NCBI GenBank assembly: GCA_005884605.1
Contig: VBBE01000087.1
Span: forward strand, 1 to 15,865
DNA from: Candidatus Bathyarchaeota archaeon
Lineage (GTDB): Archaea; Thermoproteota; Bathyarchaeia; 40CM-2-53-6
Reading direction: 5' to 3'
DNA length: 15,865 nucleotides
How positions within the stretch are numbered: position 1 is the first letter of the stretch; every line of letters begins with the position of its first letter. Positions 6,402-14,231 of this stretch are shown one piece after another. Position numbers and translations under genes: made by a program. The notes beneath the pieces were generated by a model. The model did no database searches and was not told the DNA's origin. It saw only the letters and a list, made by a program, of their open reading frames with translations.

Positions 6402-8789
6402 TCATCTGGGCCAGCGGGGCTGCATCGGGCCCTGATCTCCGTTGGATTGGCGCATTTTTCTCATACCTTCGAGGATCAGTTTCTGCTCGATGGCTGCAAC
6501 AAGCAGTTTCGTCTCGATGACCTTGTCGGGGTTGACACTCATGCTCACTGCTCCTTCTCGGACTAGGAACTCGACGACCTCGGGATAGTTTGAGGGTGCT
6601 TGACCGCAGATCGATGTCGTCACGCCTTTTTCGTTGCAGACTCTGATGACATGGCTCATCGCCCGGAGTACTGCGAGGTTGCGTTCGTCGTAGATTTCCT
6701 GGATCGATGCGTCGTCTCGGTCGATGCCGAGGATCAACATGGTGAGGTCGTTGGTTCCGAAGGATATGCCGTCGATTCCCTCGTCGACGAACTTGTCGAT
6801 CAGCAGGACTGTAGCTGGAACTTCTACCATGATCCAGAGCTTGAAATCGGGGCCCCGCTTCAATCCCTCTTCTTCGAGGATTTTCTTCGCGTTTCTGAAA
6901 TCCTCGAGGGTCCGGACGAAAGGTAGCATTACGTGGACATTGGTAAGCTTGTACTCCTCTCTGACTTTCTTGATGGCTTGACACTCCAATCGGAAAATGT
7001 CAGGCTCTTTCACGTATCGGAAGCAGCCCCGGTATCCCAACAGCGGGTTGGGCCCGACGTGACCGGCTTCATGTTCGTATTTTTCGCCGCCTGGAAGGCC
7101 CAGAAACTCGTCAGGCTTGAAGTCCAAGCATCTGTAGACGACGGGTCTCGGAGCGAAGGGTGTTGCCACTTTTCTGACTCCCTCGGCGAAGGCATCGACC
7201 ATCTTCTCGCCCCCTCCCTCTTCTATCAGCAATCGGGGGTGTTTCCCCACGGAAAGCATCATGTGTTCTGCTCGCAAGAGGCCTACACCGTCCGCGTGCG
7301 TTTCCCGTTCGACTTTCACTGCGAGTTCTGGGAGTGAGATGTTAACGTAGATCTTTGTCGCGGTTATTGGGATGACAGTAGGGATTTCGTGTTGAGGTTG
7401 TGTTGCCTTGAGAACTTCTTCGACTAGGCCATTGTAGACGACACCTGATTTCGCGTCCACTGTGTACTCTTGTCCCATCTGCATGAGCTTAGTCGCGTTC
7501 CTTGCGCCGACGATGCAGGGGATACCCATCTCTCGGGAGACGATAGCGGCGTGGCAGGTTGTTCCCCCGTCTTCTGTGACGATGGCGCCCGCGATTTTCA
7601 TGTAGGGAACCCAGTCAGGGTTTGTCATTCGAGTAACGAGGATATCCTTGTTTTTCATCAGGCGTCCCGCTTCAGCTGTGGTTGGAACGATCTTGGCTCT
7701 TCCTGCATGTAATCCGGGACTCGCGGCTAGACCATGGACGACTGCGACTCTGTGAACGATGTGGGAATCTGTTTCTCCACCTGGACCCTTCATCTTACTC
7801 CAGAAGGTCTCAGGTCTCGTCTGGACAACGTAGAGTGAACTACCGCTGGCTCCGTGCTCGACGGCGAACTCGATATCCTGTGCAGTGTGGTAGTGATCCT
7901 CGATGTCCACGGCAGTCTTTGCAATTTCAATGACCTCGTCGTCTGTTAGGCTCGAAACATTTCGTCGTTCTGCAGGAACCTCGCTCTGCATCGTCAGCCC
8001 GGTCTTTTCGTTCGGGAGGTGTTCGACCATCTTTGGGACGATCTCTTTGTGGATCAGCTGCATGGTGCCCTTGTCAACGATGAACCGGTCAGGACGGACG
8101 ACTCCTGCGACCAGCGCCTCTCCGAGACCCCAGGTAGATTCGATGACGATCTTGGATGGGTCGCCGTTGATCGGGTCTAGGGTGAAAGCTACGCCTGAAC
8201 ATTTTGACTGTACCATCTTCTGGACTCCGACGCTGATGAGTACTTTCTCGTGTGGGAAGCCTTTCTCCTCCCGATAGAATATTGCCCGGGGGGTGTAGAG
8301 GCTGCCCCAACATTTCTGAACATAGTGCACGAGCTGATCCTCGCCGCGCACGTTGAGATATGTGTCCTGTTGCCCGGCGAAAGACGCGTCAGGCAAATCC
8401 TCGCTGGTGGCGGAGGATCTGACCGCCACAGTCACGTTCTTGTCTCCGGTCTTCTCGCAAAGCTCGCGGTAGGCGCTCCGGACCTTGCCGGCGATGTGCA
8501 GGGGCATTGGAGCGGATTCTAGAATCTTCCGAATTCCCTCAGAGGCTTCCTCGTACTGTTTAGGGTCCCGAGCACCGCTAGAGCTTCCTAACGTCTTGTG
8601 TATGATCTCACCAATCTTCGTTTCTTCGAGAAACTGGCGAAATGCTTCTGCTGTTACTGCGAATCCGGGAGGGACGCGGACTCCTTTGGCTGTTAGCTCG
8701 CCTAGGTTGGCACACTTTCCGCCGACTAGTGGGATGTCGTCTTTTCTTACGTCTTCAAGCCGGACAACGATCGCGTCAGGCCTGGGCAA
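6402..8789 (-). CDS. ppsA: Phosphoenolpyruvate synthase (pyruvate, water dikinase)
   Basis: The 795-residue length and domain order are those of PEP synthase, which converts pyruvate and ATP to PEP, AMP and phosphate in gluconeogenesis. The ATP-grasp-like nucleotide-binding domain (about 10-330) opens with V-G-G-K-C-A-N-L-G-E-L and includes V-A-V-R-S-S-A-T-S-E-D-L and A-G-Q-Q-D-T-Y-L-N. The swivelling domain carries the phosphorylated His413 in G-G-T-T-C-H-A-A-I-V-S-R-E-M-G. The C-terminal PEP/pyruvate barrel has GLLRAEHM, a GTNDLT segment, a G-I-D-R-D motif and the catalytic Cys728 in S-I-C-G-Q-A-P-S. All key residues are present. The start is TTG at 8789, four nt after the rpl10e stop and 9 nt after a GGAG site. 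The C-terminal tail (SNGDQGPMQPRWPR) is polar and not part of the fold. UPF0146 follows 22 nt later. Confidence 0.96.
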   Translation of the reverse strand: MPRPDAIVVRLEDVRKDDIPLVGGKCANLGELTAKGVRVPPGFAVTAEAFRQFLEETKIGEIIHKTLGSSSGARDPKQYEEASEGIRKILESAPMPLHIAGKVRSAYRELCEKTGDKNVTVAVRSSATSEDLPDASFAGQQDTYLNVRGEDQLVHYVQKCWGSLYTPRAIFYREEKGFPHEKVLISVGVQKMVQSKCSGVAFTLDPINGDPSKIVIESTWGLGEALVAGVVRPDRFIVDKGTMQLIHKEIVPKMVEHLPNEKTGLTMQSEVPAERRNVSSLTDDEVIEIAKTAVDIEDHYHTAQDIEFAVEHGASGSSLYVVQTRPETFWSKMKGPGGETDSHIVHRVAVVHGLAASPGLHAGRAKIVPTTAEAGRLMKNKDILVTRMTNPDWVPYMKIAGAIVTEDGGTTCHAAIVSREMGIPCIVGARNATKLMQMGQEYTVDAKSGVVYNGLVEEVLKATQPQHEIPTVIPITATKIYVNISLPELAVKVERETHADGVGLLRAEHMMLSVGKHPRLLIEEGGGEKMVDAFAEGVRKVATPFAPRPVVYRCLDFKPDEFLGLPGGEKYEHEAGHVGPNPLLGYRGCFRYVKEPDIFRLECQAIKKVREEYKLTNVHVMLPFVRTLEDFRNAKKILEEEGLKRGPDFKLWIMVEVPATVLLIDKFVDEGIDGISFGTNDLTMLILGIDRDDASIQEIYDERNLAVLRAMSHVIRVCNEKGVTTSICGQAPSNYPEVVEFLVREGAVSMSVNPDKVIETKLLVAAIEQKLILEGMRKMRQSNGDQGPMQPRWPR

Positions 8790-8793
8790 ACGG

Positions 8794-9315
8794 TTAGGCT
8801 CCTGCTGGTATCTGTGGCGCGACCTGTTCTTCGACTAGTATCCGGGTTTTCATCGGCAGCTTTGTTCCGGCGACGTCCAATGCTTTCTTCGCAGTTTCAA
8901 CGCCGTCCTCGGGAACGTAGATGATGAAGAGGTCCTGACCGTTTTCAACCCTAGCCGCCCGGCCGGTAGGTTTTCCGAAGGCTCGCCGCATTCCCTCTTG
9001 CAATCTGTCCGCTCCCGCGGTAGCGATCATCTTGTTTTCTCGGAGAATAATGTGAGGATACACGCATAGTTGTAGTCGATATCCTGTTTCTCCCCATCTG
9101 TCGGTTAGAACCTTGTTCGCGGAAACACGGGCTGATTCTAGGGCGTTATGTCGGATCTGCACATGCTCTCTAGCTACCAAGTGGACTTTTCGCGGGAATG
9201 GGGTAGAGAGATCTCCCATGTTGAATTTGGAAACCTTAGGCGCAGGGGACCCGTGAATGTATTTCATCCGTGTGAAAGCCTGGCCTGATGGGGAACGATA
9301 GTTACGACCTTTCAT
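8794..9315 (-). CDS. rpl10e: Large ribosomal subunit protein L10e (uL16 family)
   Basis: This 173-residue protein is the archaeal/eukaryotic L10e, the counterpart of bacterial L16. It binds 23S rRNA near the A-site tRNA and central protuberance. Diagnostic stretches are the basic start KGRNYRSPSGQAFTRMKYI, H-V-Q-I-R-H-N-A-L-E-S-A-R-V-S-A-N-K, the R-L-Q-L-C-V-Y-P-H-I-I-L-R-E-N-K strand, and G-A-D-R-L-Q-E-G-M-R-R-A-F-G-K-P-T-G, which corresponds to the conserved loop. Length is normal for the family. The ATG at 9315 has a GTGAT site 8 nt upstream. It is the lead gene of a minus-strand operon: ppsA starts 4 nt after its stop, so a housekeeping ribosomal promoter probably drives PEP synthase as well. 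Confidence 0.97.
   Translation of the reverse strand: MKGRNYRSPSGQAFTRMKYIHGSPAPKVSKFNMGDLSTPFPRKVHLVAREHVQIRHNALESARVSANKVLTDRWGETGYRLQLCVYPHIILRENKMIATAGADRLQEGMRRAFGKPTGRAARVENGQDLFIIYVPEDGVETAKKALDVAGTKLPMKTRILVEEQVAPQIPAGA
8799..8802 (-). promoter_or_regulatory. Shine-Dalgarno GGAG for ppsA, inside the end of rpl10e
   Basis: GGAG on the minus strand lies in the last codons of rpl10e and 9 nt before the TTG at 8789. It supports that TTG as the ppsA start, since no other start codon occurs between the in-frame stop at 8835-8837 and the TTG. Confidence 0.5.
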
Positions 9316-9323
9316 GATCGAGT

Positions 9324-9328
9324 ATCAC
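9324..9328 (-). promoter_or_regulatory. Shine-Dalgarno GTGAT for rpl10e
   Basis: GTGAT on the minus strand, complementary to the archaeal 16S 3' end (AUCAC), lies 8 nt before the ATG at 9315. It supports this start. Confidence 0.5.
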
Positions 9329-9397
9329 ACGGGCATTCGCTGAGGGTGCTAATGAGGGTTGTTGCGAGAAGCGGGCAGGAGTCATTCTGGAGATTCC

Positions 9398-9405
9398 CTA
9401 TTATG
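9398..9405 (-). promoter_or_regulatory. Possible TATA-like element for the rpl10e operon
   Basis: CATAATAG on the minus strand is the most TATA-like sequence upstream of rpl10e, about 83 nt before the ATG, which would give a leader of roughly 60 nt. It is not a strong match and other sites are possible. Confidence 0.25.
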
Positions 9406-9616
9406 CCGTTTTGTTCAAGATTGTTATCTAGCATTGAACCGATAGGAAGCAGAAAAATCGCCCATTTTCAACCCTGATCTTGAATCTGAAAATCGCTCGA
9501 CAACTCGCCTGGAAATCGTTCGGGATCTGGCCTAGATTTCCCGTTACTTTCCTTTTTCATCCAAGCCCGGATCCTGCCCTGAACCGCGAGACTCGCCGAT
9601 TATCAGTGCCGGACAG

Positions 9617-9635
9617 AAAATTTTTGCTAGAAAAA
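9617..9635 (-). terminator. Possible T-tract terminator of the second nitrilase transcript
   Basis: On the minus strand a C-rich stretch is followed by TTTTTC, then AAAAATTTT, about 150 nt past the nitrilase stop. Archaeal termination often uses T-tracts without a hairpin, so this is a plausible but unproven end point. Confidence 0.25.
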
Positions 9636-9781
9636 GGGGAGGGGGGGTATTGCACAGAGCATCTCGCGATGCAAGAGTGGTTTCCCTGATGCGTGGTGAA
9701 ATTAAGGATCTCCCGTGTCGGCCAAGAAACGTTTGATGGAGAAGAACCTCGACTGAATCATGGTCTTTTCGCCTTGACTTT

Positions 9782-10609
9782 CTAGGCTTCTCTGCTCTTT
9801 GTTCTCAGCTGGTCAAACAGGCCTGGCTCCAGATCCTTTATCGTCGGAATGAACGCCCTAGCCCGGGAAACCTCGCCGAGATCGACCTTGCAGATCTGAA
9901 ACTCCTCCACATCATACTTACACTGAGCAAGAACCGAACCATTCGGAGCTATGACCCTGCTTCCACCCCAGAACTGCAAACCCTCCTCAATACCCACCCT
10001 GTTGACGTAGGCGAGATAGACAGCGTTCTCCATCGCCCGGCTCAGACAGAAACCCTCGAAAAACCTCCGCCGCAACCCGGGACTCGCGGAGATACAGACA
10101 ACCAGTTCCGCGCCCTGCAACGCCTGCAGACGCGTCAGCTCCGGAAAATAGAGATCGTAACAGATATTCAAACCGATAATTCCGATATCCGTCTTGAACA
10201 CAGACGCATCCTGGCCCGGACGATAGTACCGACGTTCTTCGAAAACAGAGTGCGTTGGAAGATGGATTTTCCTGTACTTCCCGATCAGGCCCTTCGGCCC
10301 GACAAACACAGCAGTATTGTGGATTACACCCTTCACTTCACTCTCTTCCGGCATTCCGAAGATTACGTGAACACGGTGCTCCCTCGCGATAGTCTCCACC
10401 TTCCGCGTGCTGGGACCCGGAATCGGCTCTGCGAGATGGGACACTTCGTCCCTCATCGTATAACCGGTAAGATGAAGCTCTGGAAATATCAGGAGGTCAA
10501 CATTCTTCCGTCGAGCCTTGGACGCCTGTTCGGAGATCTGTTTCAGGTTTCGTTCCTTGTTTCCCAGTTTAGGACCGGTTTGGGCTAGTAAGAGGCTTAC
10601 TGGCTTCAT
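9782..10609 (-). CDS. Carbon-nitrogen hydrolase (nitrilase superfamily)
   Basis: This complete 275-residue nitrilase-family amidase has its catalytic triad at Glu44 (I-F-P-E-L-H-L-T-G-Y), Lys114 (K-Y-R-K-I-H-L-P) and Cys150 (L-N-I-C-Y-D-L-Y-F-P-E). Other family marks are the HNTAVFVGP strand and R-A-M-E-N-A-V-Y-L-A-Y-V-N-R-V-G. It should be a cytosolic hydrolase of an amide, carbamoyl or nitrile substrate; family members include omega-amidase and N-carbamoyl amidases, and I cannot choose between them. The ATG at 10609 is preceded by a TATA-like element about 41 nt upstream. It stands alone, divergent from the MMPL transporter gene. Unlike the first nitrilase here, it has a normal start and complete N-terminus. 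Confidence 0.93.
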   Translation of the reverse strand: MKPVSLLLAQTGPKLGNKERNLKQISEQASKARRKNVDLLIFPELHLTGYTMRDEVSHLAEPIPGPSTRKVETIAREHRVHVIFGMPEESEVKGVIHNTAVFVGPKGLIGKYRKIHLPTHSVFEERRYYRPGQDASVFKTDIGIIGLNICYDLYFPELTRLQALQGAELVVCISASPGLRRRFFEGFCLSRAMENAVYLAYVNRVGIEEGLQFWGGSRVIAPNGSVLAQCKYDVEEFQICKVDLGEVSRARAFIPTIKDLEPGLFDQLRTKSREA

Positions 10610-10645
10610 CCACGCTCAACCAGGCCTGATTCCGGCTCAGTTTCG

Positions 10646-10653
10646 CCATATAG
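10646..10653 (-). promoter_or_regulatory. Candidate TATA box for the second nitrilase gene
   Basis: CTATATGG on the minus strand is centred about 41 nt before the ATG at 10609. With the usual 25-nt distance to the start site this leaves a leader of about 15 nt, reasonable for archaea. Confidence 0.4.
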
Positions 10654-10707
10654 AGATACCCAACGCTCCAGATTAGCCTCGGCCTAAGGTTCAGGGTTAC
10701 AGTACGG

Positions 10708-10715
10708 CTTTATGA
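10708..10715 (+). promoter_or_regulatory. Possible TATA-like element for the MMPL transporter gene
   Basis: CTTTATGA lies about 52 nt before the TTG start at 10764. It fits the spacing of an archaeal promoter but is a weak match to the TATA consensus. Confidence 0.25.
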
Positions 10716-10750
10716 CGCTCAACCCGTTTCCGGCTCGTTTCACACCCTCA

Positions 10751-10758
10751 GAGAGGGA
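10751..10758 (+). promoter_or_regulatory. Shine-Dalgarno GAGAGGGA for the MMPL transporter
   Basis: This purine-rich site lies 5 nt before the TTG at 10764. An in-frame stop at 10713-10715 and no other start codon between make the TTG the likely start. Confidence 0.45.
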
Positions 10759-10763
10759 AAGAA

Positions 10764-13700
10764 TTGCTCTTCACAAGGCTAGCCCGTACTATCATCAAGC
10801 ACAACCGGGCGGTCTTCGTAATCTGGCTAGTAGCTCTCGCGTTGAGCGTCCCGGCGATCTTACAGGTGCAGAGCGTCATCGTCTACACCGAGACAGCCTA
10901 CAACCCCAAGACCTCGGAATCCAGCATCGCCCAATCCATCGTCAGCAAAGAATTCAGCATCAGCCAAGGCAGCAGCGTCGTAGTAGTAATCACGTCAACC
11001 GATGTTCGTGGCAACGATGTTCGCGACTTCACTCTAACACTCAACAAGACTCTGCATAACGACCGGTCGATCACAAACCTCAGCAACGTCACCAGCATTT
11101 ACGACATCTACTACCAGTTACTTGTCGGCTACACGAGCGTGGTTCACCTCCAGCTCTACCAGGAGAAGAATTTGACTAGTCTTGCAACCTCTCTCGAATT
11201 CGGCATACCAACAACTTATGTGAGCCAGTGGACGACCCTGGTAAACTCCGGACCCTTCAACATAAACCAGTCACAGGTCGCCGCGTACAACCAGAAAGCC
11301 AACCAGTCCGCATGGCCTATCATAGCTTCGCAAACCCCCCAAGCCTACCAGTCCATCGCTCTCGCCTACGAGAACTTGTTCTACCAGTCATGGAACAAGA
11401 CGTTCAGCGCTGCCACCTACACTCAGACACAGCTCACGATAGTGACGCCACCGCTAGCCCGAGCCCAGAACGTGACCAAAGGAAGTCCTCTCCTCGTAAC
11501 TCAACCAGTATACTACAACGTCACAACTCCATTCTTCACGTCCAGCATAACCGATGCGTCAACTCGAACCATGTTTGTCGGTGCTGCCAGATTCTTCAAC
11601 CTCTACAACTTCTGCCCCAGCACGTGTCCAAACAACTACTGGAACGACCCCGTCGCGATACAGACATTCGTCACCAACACGTTCTCGAAAACTGTCAACG
11701 CAACACCGACCCAGACTTTCATCATCAGCGAGATCTACTCGCTAGGCACTTCAGCAGGATTCACAGACTTTACGACACTCGCGGGAACTCTTCTCCGAAA
11801 CCATAACATCAAGAGCTATCCAATCCAGCCGAGCAGCGACGTCTACACCCAATTCGTCTCAGGCTCCAACGACACCATGCTGGTTATACTCGACTTCAAG
11901 ACGACCGGGCCAGACCCCAAGAACAGTATCGCGAGCACAAGGGCAGACGTTAAACAGGCTAACAACCTCAGCAACACCGACCTCCTGGTCTTTGTCACCG
12001 GGGCTCCAGCATTCAACTACGACATAGAAACAGAATCGATAAGAGACGTAGAACGAATAGATCCAATCACAATCGTCCTGATAATGGTCATAGTTGGCTT
12101 GTTCTTCGCCTCCGTCGCCGCCCCTCTAATACCCGTATCAGCCATCGGAATATCCGTAGGAATAGCCTTCGGCCTCGTCTACATAATCGGCACCACATTC
12201 ACCAGCGTACACTTCCTAATCCTAACCCTCTTGCCCGTCGCCATGTTCGGAGCAGGATCCGACTACTGCATATTCCTCGTCAGCAGATACGCTGAAGAGA
12301 GACGGATGGGACGAGGCAAGAAGGACTCCGTCGAACGAGCAGTCACATGGGCAGGCGAAAGCATCGCCACAAGCGGAGCAACAGTAGTCATCGCCTTCGG
12401 AAGCCTCGCCATTGCCGGCTTCGGAATGCTCCGGTCCATCGGAATCGCAGTGATGATTGGCATATCAATAGCACTACTAGTCGCACTCACTCTAGTCCCA
12501 GCTATTCTGACCATGTTCGGGGACAAGATCTTCTGGCCCGGCGGACTCGGGCTGTGGAGAAAGAAGAAAGCCAAGGGAAACAGCTACTATGCTCGAGCAG
12601 CAAAGTTTACCGCAAAGCACTCCAAGCTAATCCTCATAGTCGCCCTGGCCGTCAGCCTACCGGCCACGAGCACGGTTCTTTCCTCCCAGACGAGCCACGA
12701 CCTCATATCTCAGGTTCCAAACTCTCTTGAGAGCAGGGCCGGCTACAACAGCATGGTCCGAGGATTCGGACCAGGCACCATAACTCCAACTTACACGATT
12801 GTGCAGACTCCAGTCCTGCTGGTGACTGACAACTGGATCAACGTTACCGCGTTGCAATCCCTCTCCTACGCTGAGAACTCGACACTGTCGATCCCCGGAG
12901 TATCAAAAGTCTACGGGCTTACACATCCCTCAGGCGATCCAATCCCCTACTCATCCTTCGGCCAACTGAACACCGCACAACAACAAGCAATGATCAGAAG
13001 CATGAAGCCCTTCCTAGGAAGCGACGAGAAGTCAGCGATGGTCTGGGCCAACCTATCCGACGAGCCCTACACGGACCAGGCCATCTCCACACTCACGAAA
13101 ATCAGGCAGAACATCAACAGCATCCAGAGCAACGACAGGCTCCTCGCTGCATCTTCGATGCTTGTCGGAGGAGAAACCGCTTCCGTCGCAGACCTTGCCA
13201 ACTCGAGCGCATCTGACTACTTCAACATGACCGCACTAGTCCTCGTAGGGGTCTTCGTAGTTCTCATGATAGCGCTGGGATCGATCTTCACTCCGTTACG
13301 GCTTATCTTCACGATACTTCTCAGCATTTCGTGGGCAATGGCTGCAGTCATCTACATCTTCCACACATACATTGGGATGGAGCTGATCTGGATACTACCA
13401 ATCATGCTCCTGGTAATAATGCTCGGCCTAGGACTTGACTACGACATATTCCTGGTAACTAGAATCAGGGAGTACGTAGTCGGAGGCGCGAAAGACGACG
13501 AGGCCATCGAGACCGCAGTAGAGCGCACTGGAGGCATAATCACAGCCACCGGTCTAGTAACAGCAGGGGCCTTCGGAACCATGATGCTGTCACAGATACC
13601 GATGCTACAACAGCTTGGACTCGCATTCTTCATAGTCGTCATTCTCGACGCGACCATCACACGAGTCTATCTAGTTCCATCAATAATGCGACATATGAAG

Positions 13701-14228
13701 CGTCTCAACTGGTGGGCTCCAGGGCGCATCAGACGAGTACCAATTACCCCAGAAGAAAAACTGATACCCCCAATTCCAATGAGAACGAAGCTCACAGTTA
13801 CAGTGGAAACCCTAGCTATCTTAGGGCTCACACTCGTACTGTATCTCGACTACATCAACAACCAGTATCTCCAGGGCTTCGTCAGCCAGACAAACGCCAA
13901 ACTCCTTGCTGGGATCAACGTCTGGACGGGAGTGATACTCGGCGTGACATCCTTCTTGACAACTTACATTCTTCTCCGTGGCAAGCCGAAGACGAGTAAG
14001 ACAGACTGGCCGCATTTGCTGCGTAAGGTAGGTAGGCAAATAGGAAACCTTCGTCCGAGACGTGCGAGTATGCCGATAATCACGGCCACTTCCATTCCCT
14101 CACCTATCATGTCCCCGCAGGGACCTGTTGCCGTTACGGAGACGCCTCTCCAACCAATGACTCAAAGCCAGGAACAACCTCCGACAACCCCTTCCGACTT
14201 AAGCGATGAAAAGAAGCAACAGTCCTAG
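10764..14228 (+). CDS. MMPL/RND superfamily transporter, 1154 residues
   Basis: A two-fold repeated RND-type exporter. Each half has one membrane segment, a large outer loop, then five segments. Segment 1 is about 16-38; a long Asn/Ser/Thr-rich loop runs to about 430; segments follow to about 595. The second half begins near 617 with a second loop to about 815 and segments from about 821. Each half has the MMPL motif: G-A-G-S-D-Y-C-I-F with Asp500-Tyr501, and G-L-G-L-D-Y-D-I-F with Asp892-Tyr893, sites linked to proton coupling in this family. After the core there are probably two more segments (about 1010-1032 and 1047-1072) and a Pro/Thr/Gln-rich tail ending in KKQQS. The outer loops carry many N-x-S/T sequons. 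The substrate is unknown; lipids, drugs or peptides are family options. The start is TTG after GAGAGGGA. Its stop overlaps that of the convergent methyltransferase. Confidence 0.93.
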   Translation: MLFTRLARTIIKHNRAVFVIWLVALALSVPAILQVQSVIVYTETAYNPKTSESSIAQSIVSKEFSISQGSSVVVVITSTDVRGNDVRDFTLTLNKTLHNDRSITNLSNVTSIYDIYYQLLVGYTSVVHLQLYQEKNLTSLATSLEFGIPTTYVSQWTTLVNSGPFNINQSQVAAYNQKANQSAWPIIASQTPQAYQSIALAYENLFYQSWNKTFSAATYTQTQLTIVTPPLARAQNVTKGSPLLVTQPVYYNVTTPFFTSSITDASTRTMFVGAARFFNLYNFCPSTCPNNYWNDPVAIQTFVTNTFSKTVNATPTQTFIISEIYSLGTSAGFTDFTTLAGTLLRNHNIKSYPIQPSSDVYTQFVSGSNDTMLVILDFKTTGPDPKNSIASTRADVKQANNLSNTDLLVFVTGAPAFNYDIETESIRDVERIDPITIVLIMVIVGLFFASVAAPLIPVSAIGISVGIAFGLVYIIGTTFTSVHFLILTLLPVAMFGAGSDYCIFLVSRYAEERRMGRGKKDSVERAVTWAGESIATSGATVVIAFGSLAIAGFGMLRSIGIAVMIGISIALLVALTLVPAILTMFGDKIFWPGGLGLWRKKKAKGNSYYARAAKFTAKHSKLILIVALAVSLPATSTVLSSQTSHDLISQVPNSLESRAGYNSMVRGFGPGTITPTYTIVQTPVLLVTDNWINVTALQSLSYAENSTLSIPGVSKVYGLTHPSGDPIPYSSFGQLNTAQQQAMIRSMKPFLGSDEKSAMVWANLSDEPYTDQAISTLTKIRQNINSIQSNDRLLAASSMLVGGETASVADLANSSASDYFNMTALVLVGVFVVLMIALGSIFTPLRLIFTILLSISWAMAAVIYIFHTYIGMELIWILPIMLLVIMLGLGLDYDIFLVTRIREYVVGGAKDDEAIETAVERTGGIITATGLVTAGAFGTMMLSQIPMLQQLGLAFFIVVILDATITRVYLVPSIMRHMKRLNWWAPGRIRRVPITPEEKLIPPIPMRTKLTVTVETLAILGLTLVLYLDYINNQYLQGFVSQTNAKLLAGINVWTGVILGVTSFLTTYILLRGKPKTSKTDWPHLLRKVGRQIGNLRPRRASMPIITATSIPSPIMSPQGPVAVTETPLQPMTQSQEQPPTTPSDLSDEKKQQS

Positions 14229-14231
14229 GAC
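14222..14231. repeat. 10-bp palindrome holding both convergent stop codons
   Basis: GTCCTAGGAC is perfectly palindromic. The TAG stops of the MMPL gene (plus) and of the METTL5-like gene (minus) share its central CTAG, and both proteins end Ser-stop through TCC-TAG. Confidence 0.9.

Larger units (their letters stand above)
9316..9781. other. 466-nt region without a convincing gene
   Basis: This gap lies between the second nitrilase stop and the rpl10e start, both on the minus strand. It should hold the 3' end of one transcript and the promoter of the next. Visible items are a G-tract at 9636-9647 next to A-runs, a 7-bp inverted repeat (GGAAATC at 9511-9517, GATTTCC at 9535-9541), and a weak C/D-box-like half (TGATGG at 9734, CTGA at 9753). 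A 69-codon plus-strand frame at 9480-9689 starts on TTG without a ribosome site and has no recognisable domain, so I do not call it. No tRNA T-arm signature was seen. Confidence 0.5.

Noticed and set aside
6361..6984. 207-codon minus-strand open frame overlapping ppsA and UPF0146
   Set aside because: Arg/Pro/Ser-rich composition typical of a shifted frame; it overlaps two well-supported genes.
9480..9689. Possible 69-residue protein in the long gap
   Set aside because: TTG start without a ribosome site, no recognisable motif, and opposite strand to both neighbours; left uncalled.
9683..9760. C/D-box guide RNA
   Set aside because: Only one imperfect C'-like box and one CTGA are present; the other half lacks a D' box at the right distance.
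11228..11806. 192-codon plus-strand frame in the MMPL gene
   Set aside because: His/Arg/Ser-rich out-of-frame translation of the transporter's outer loop.
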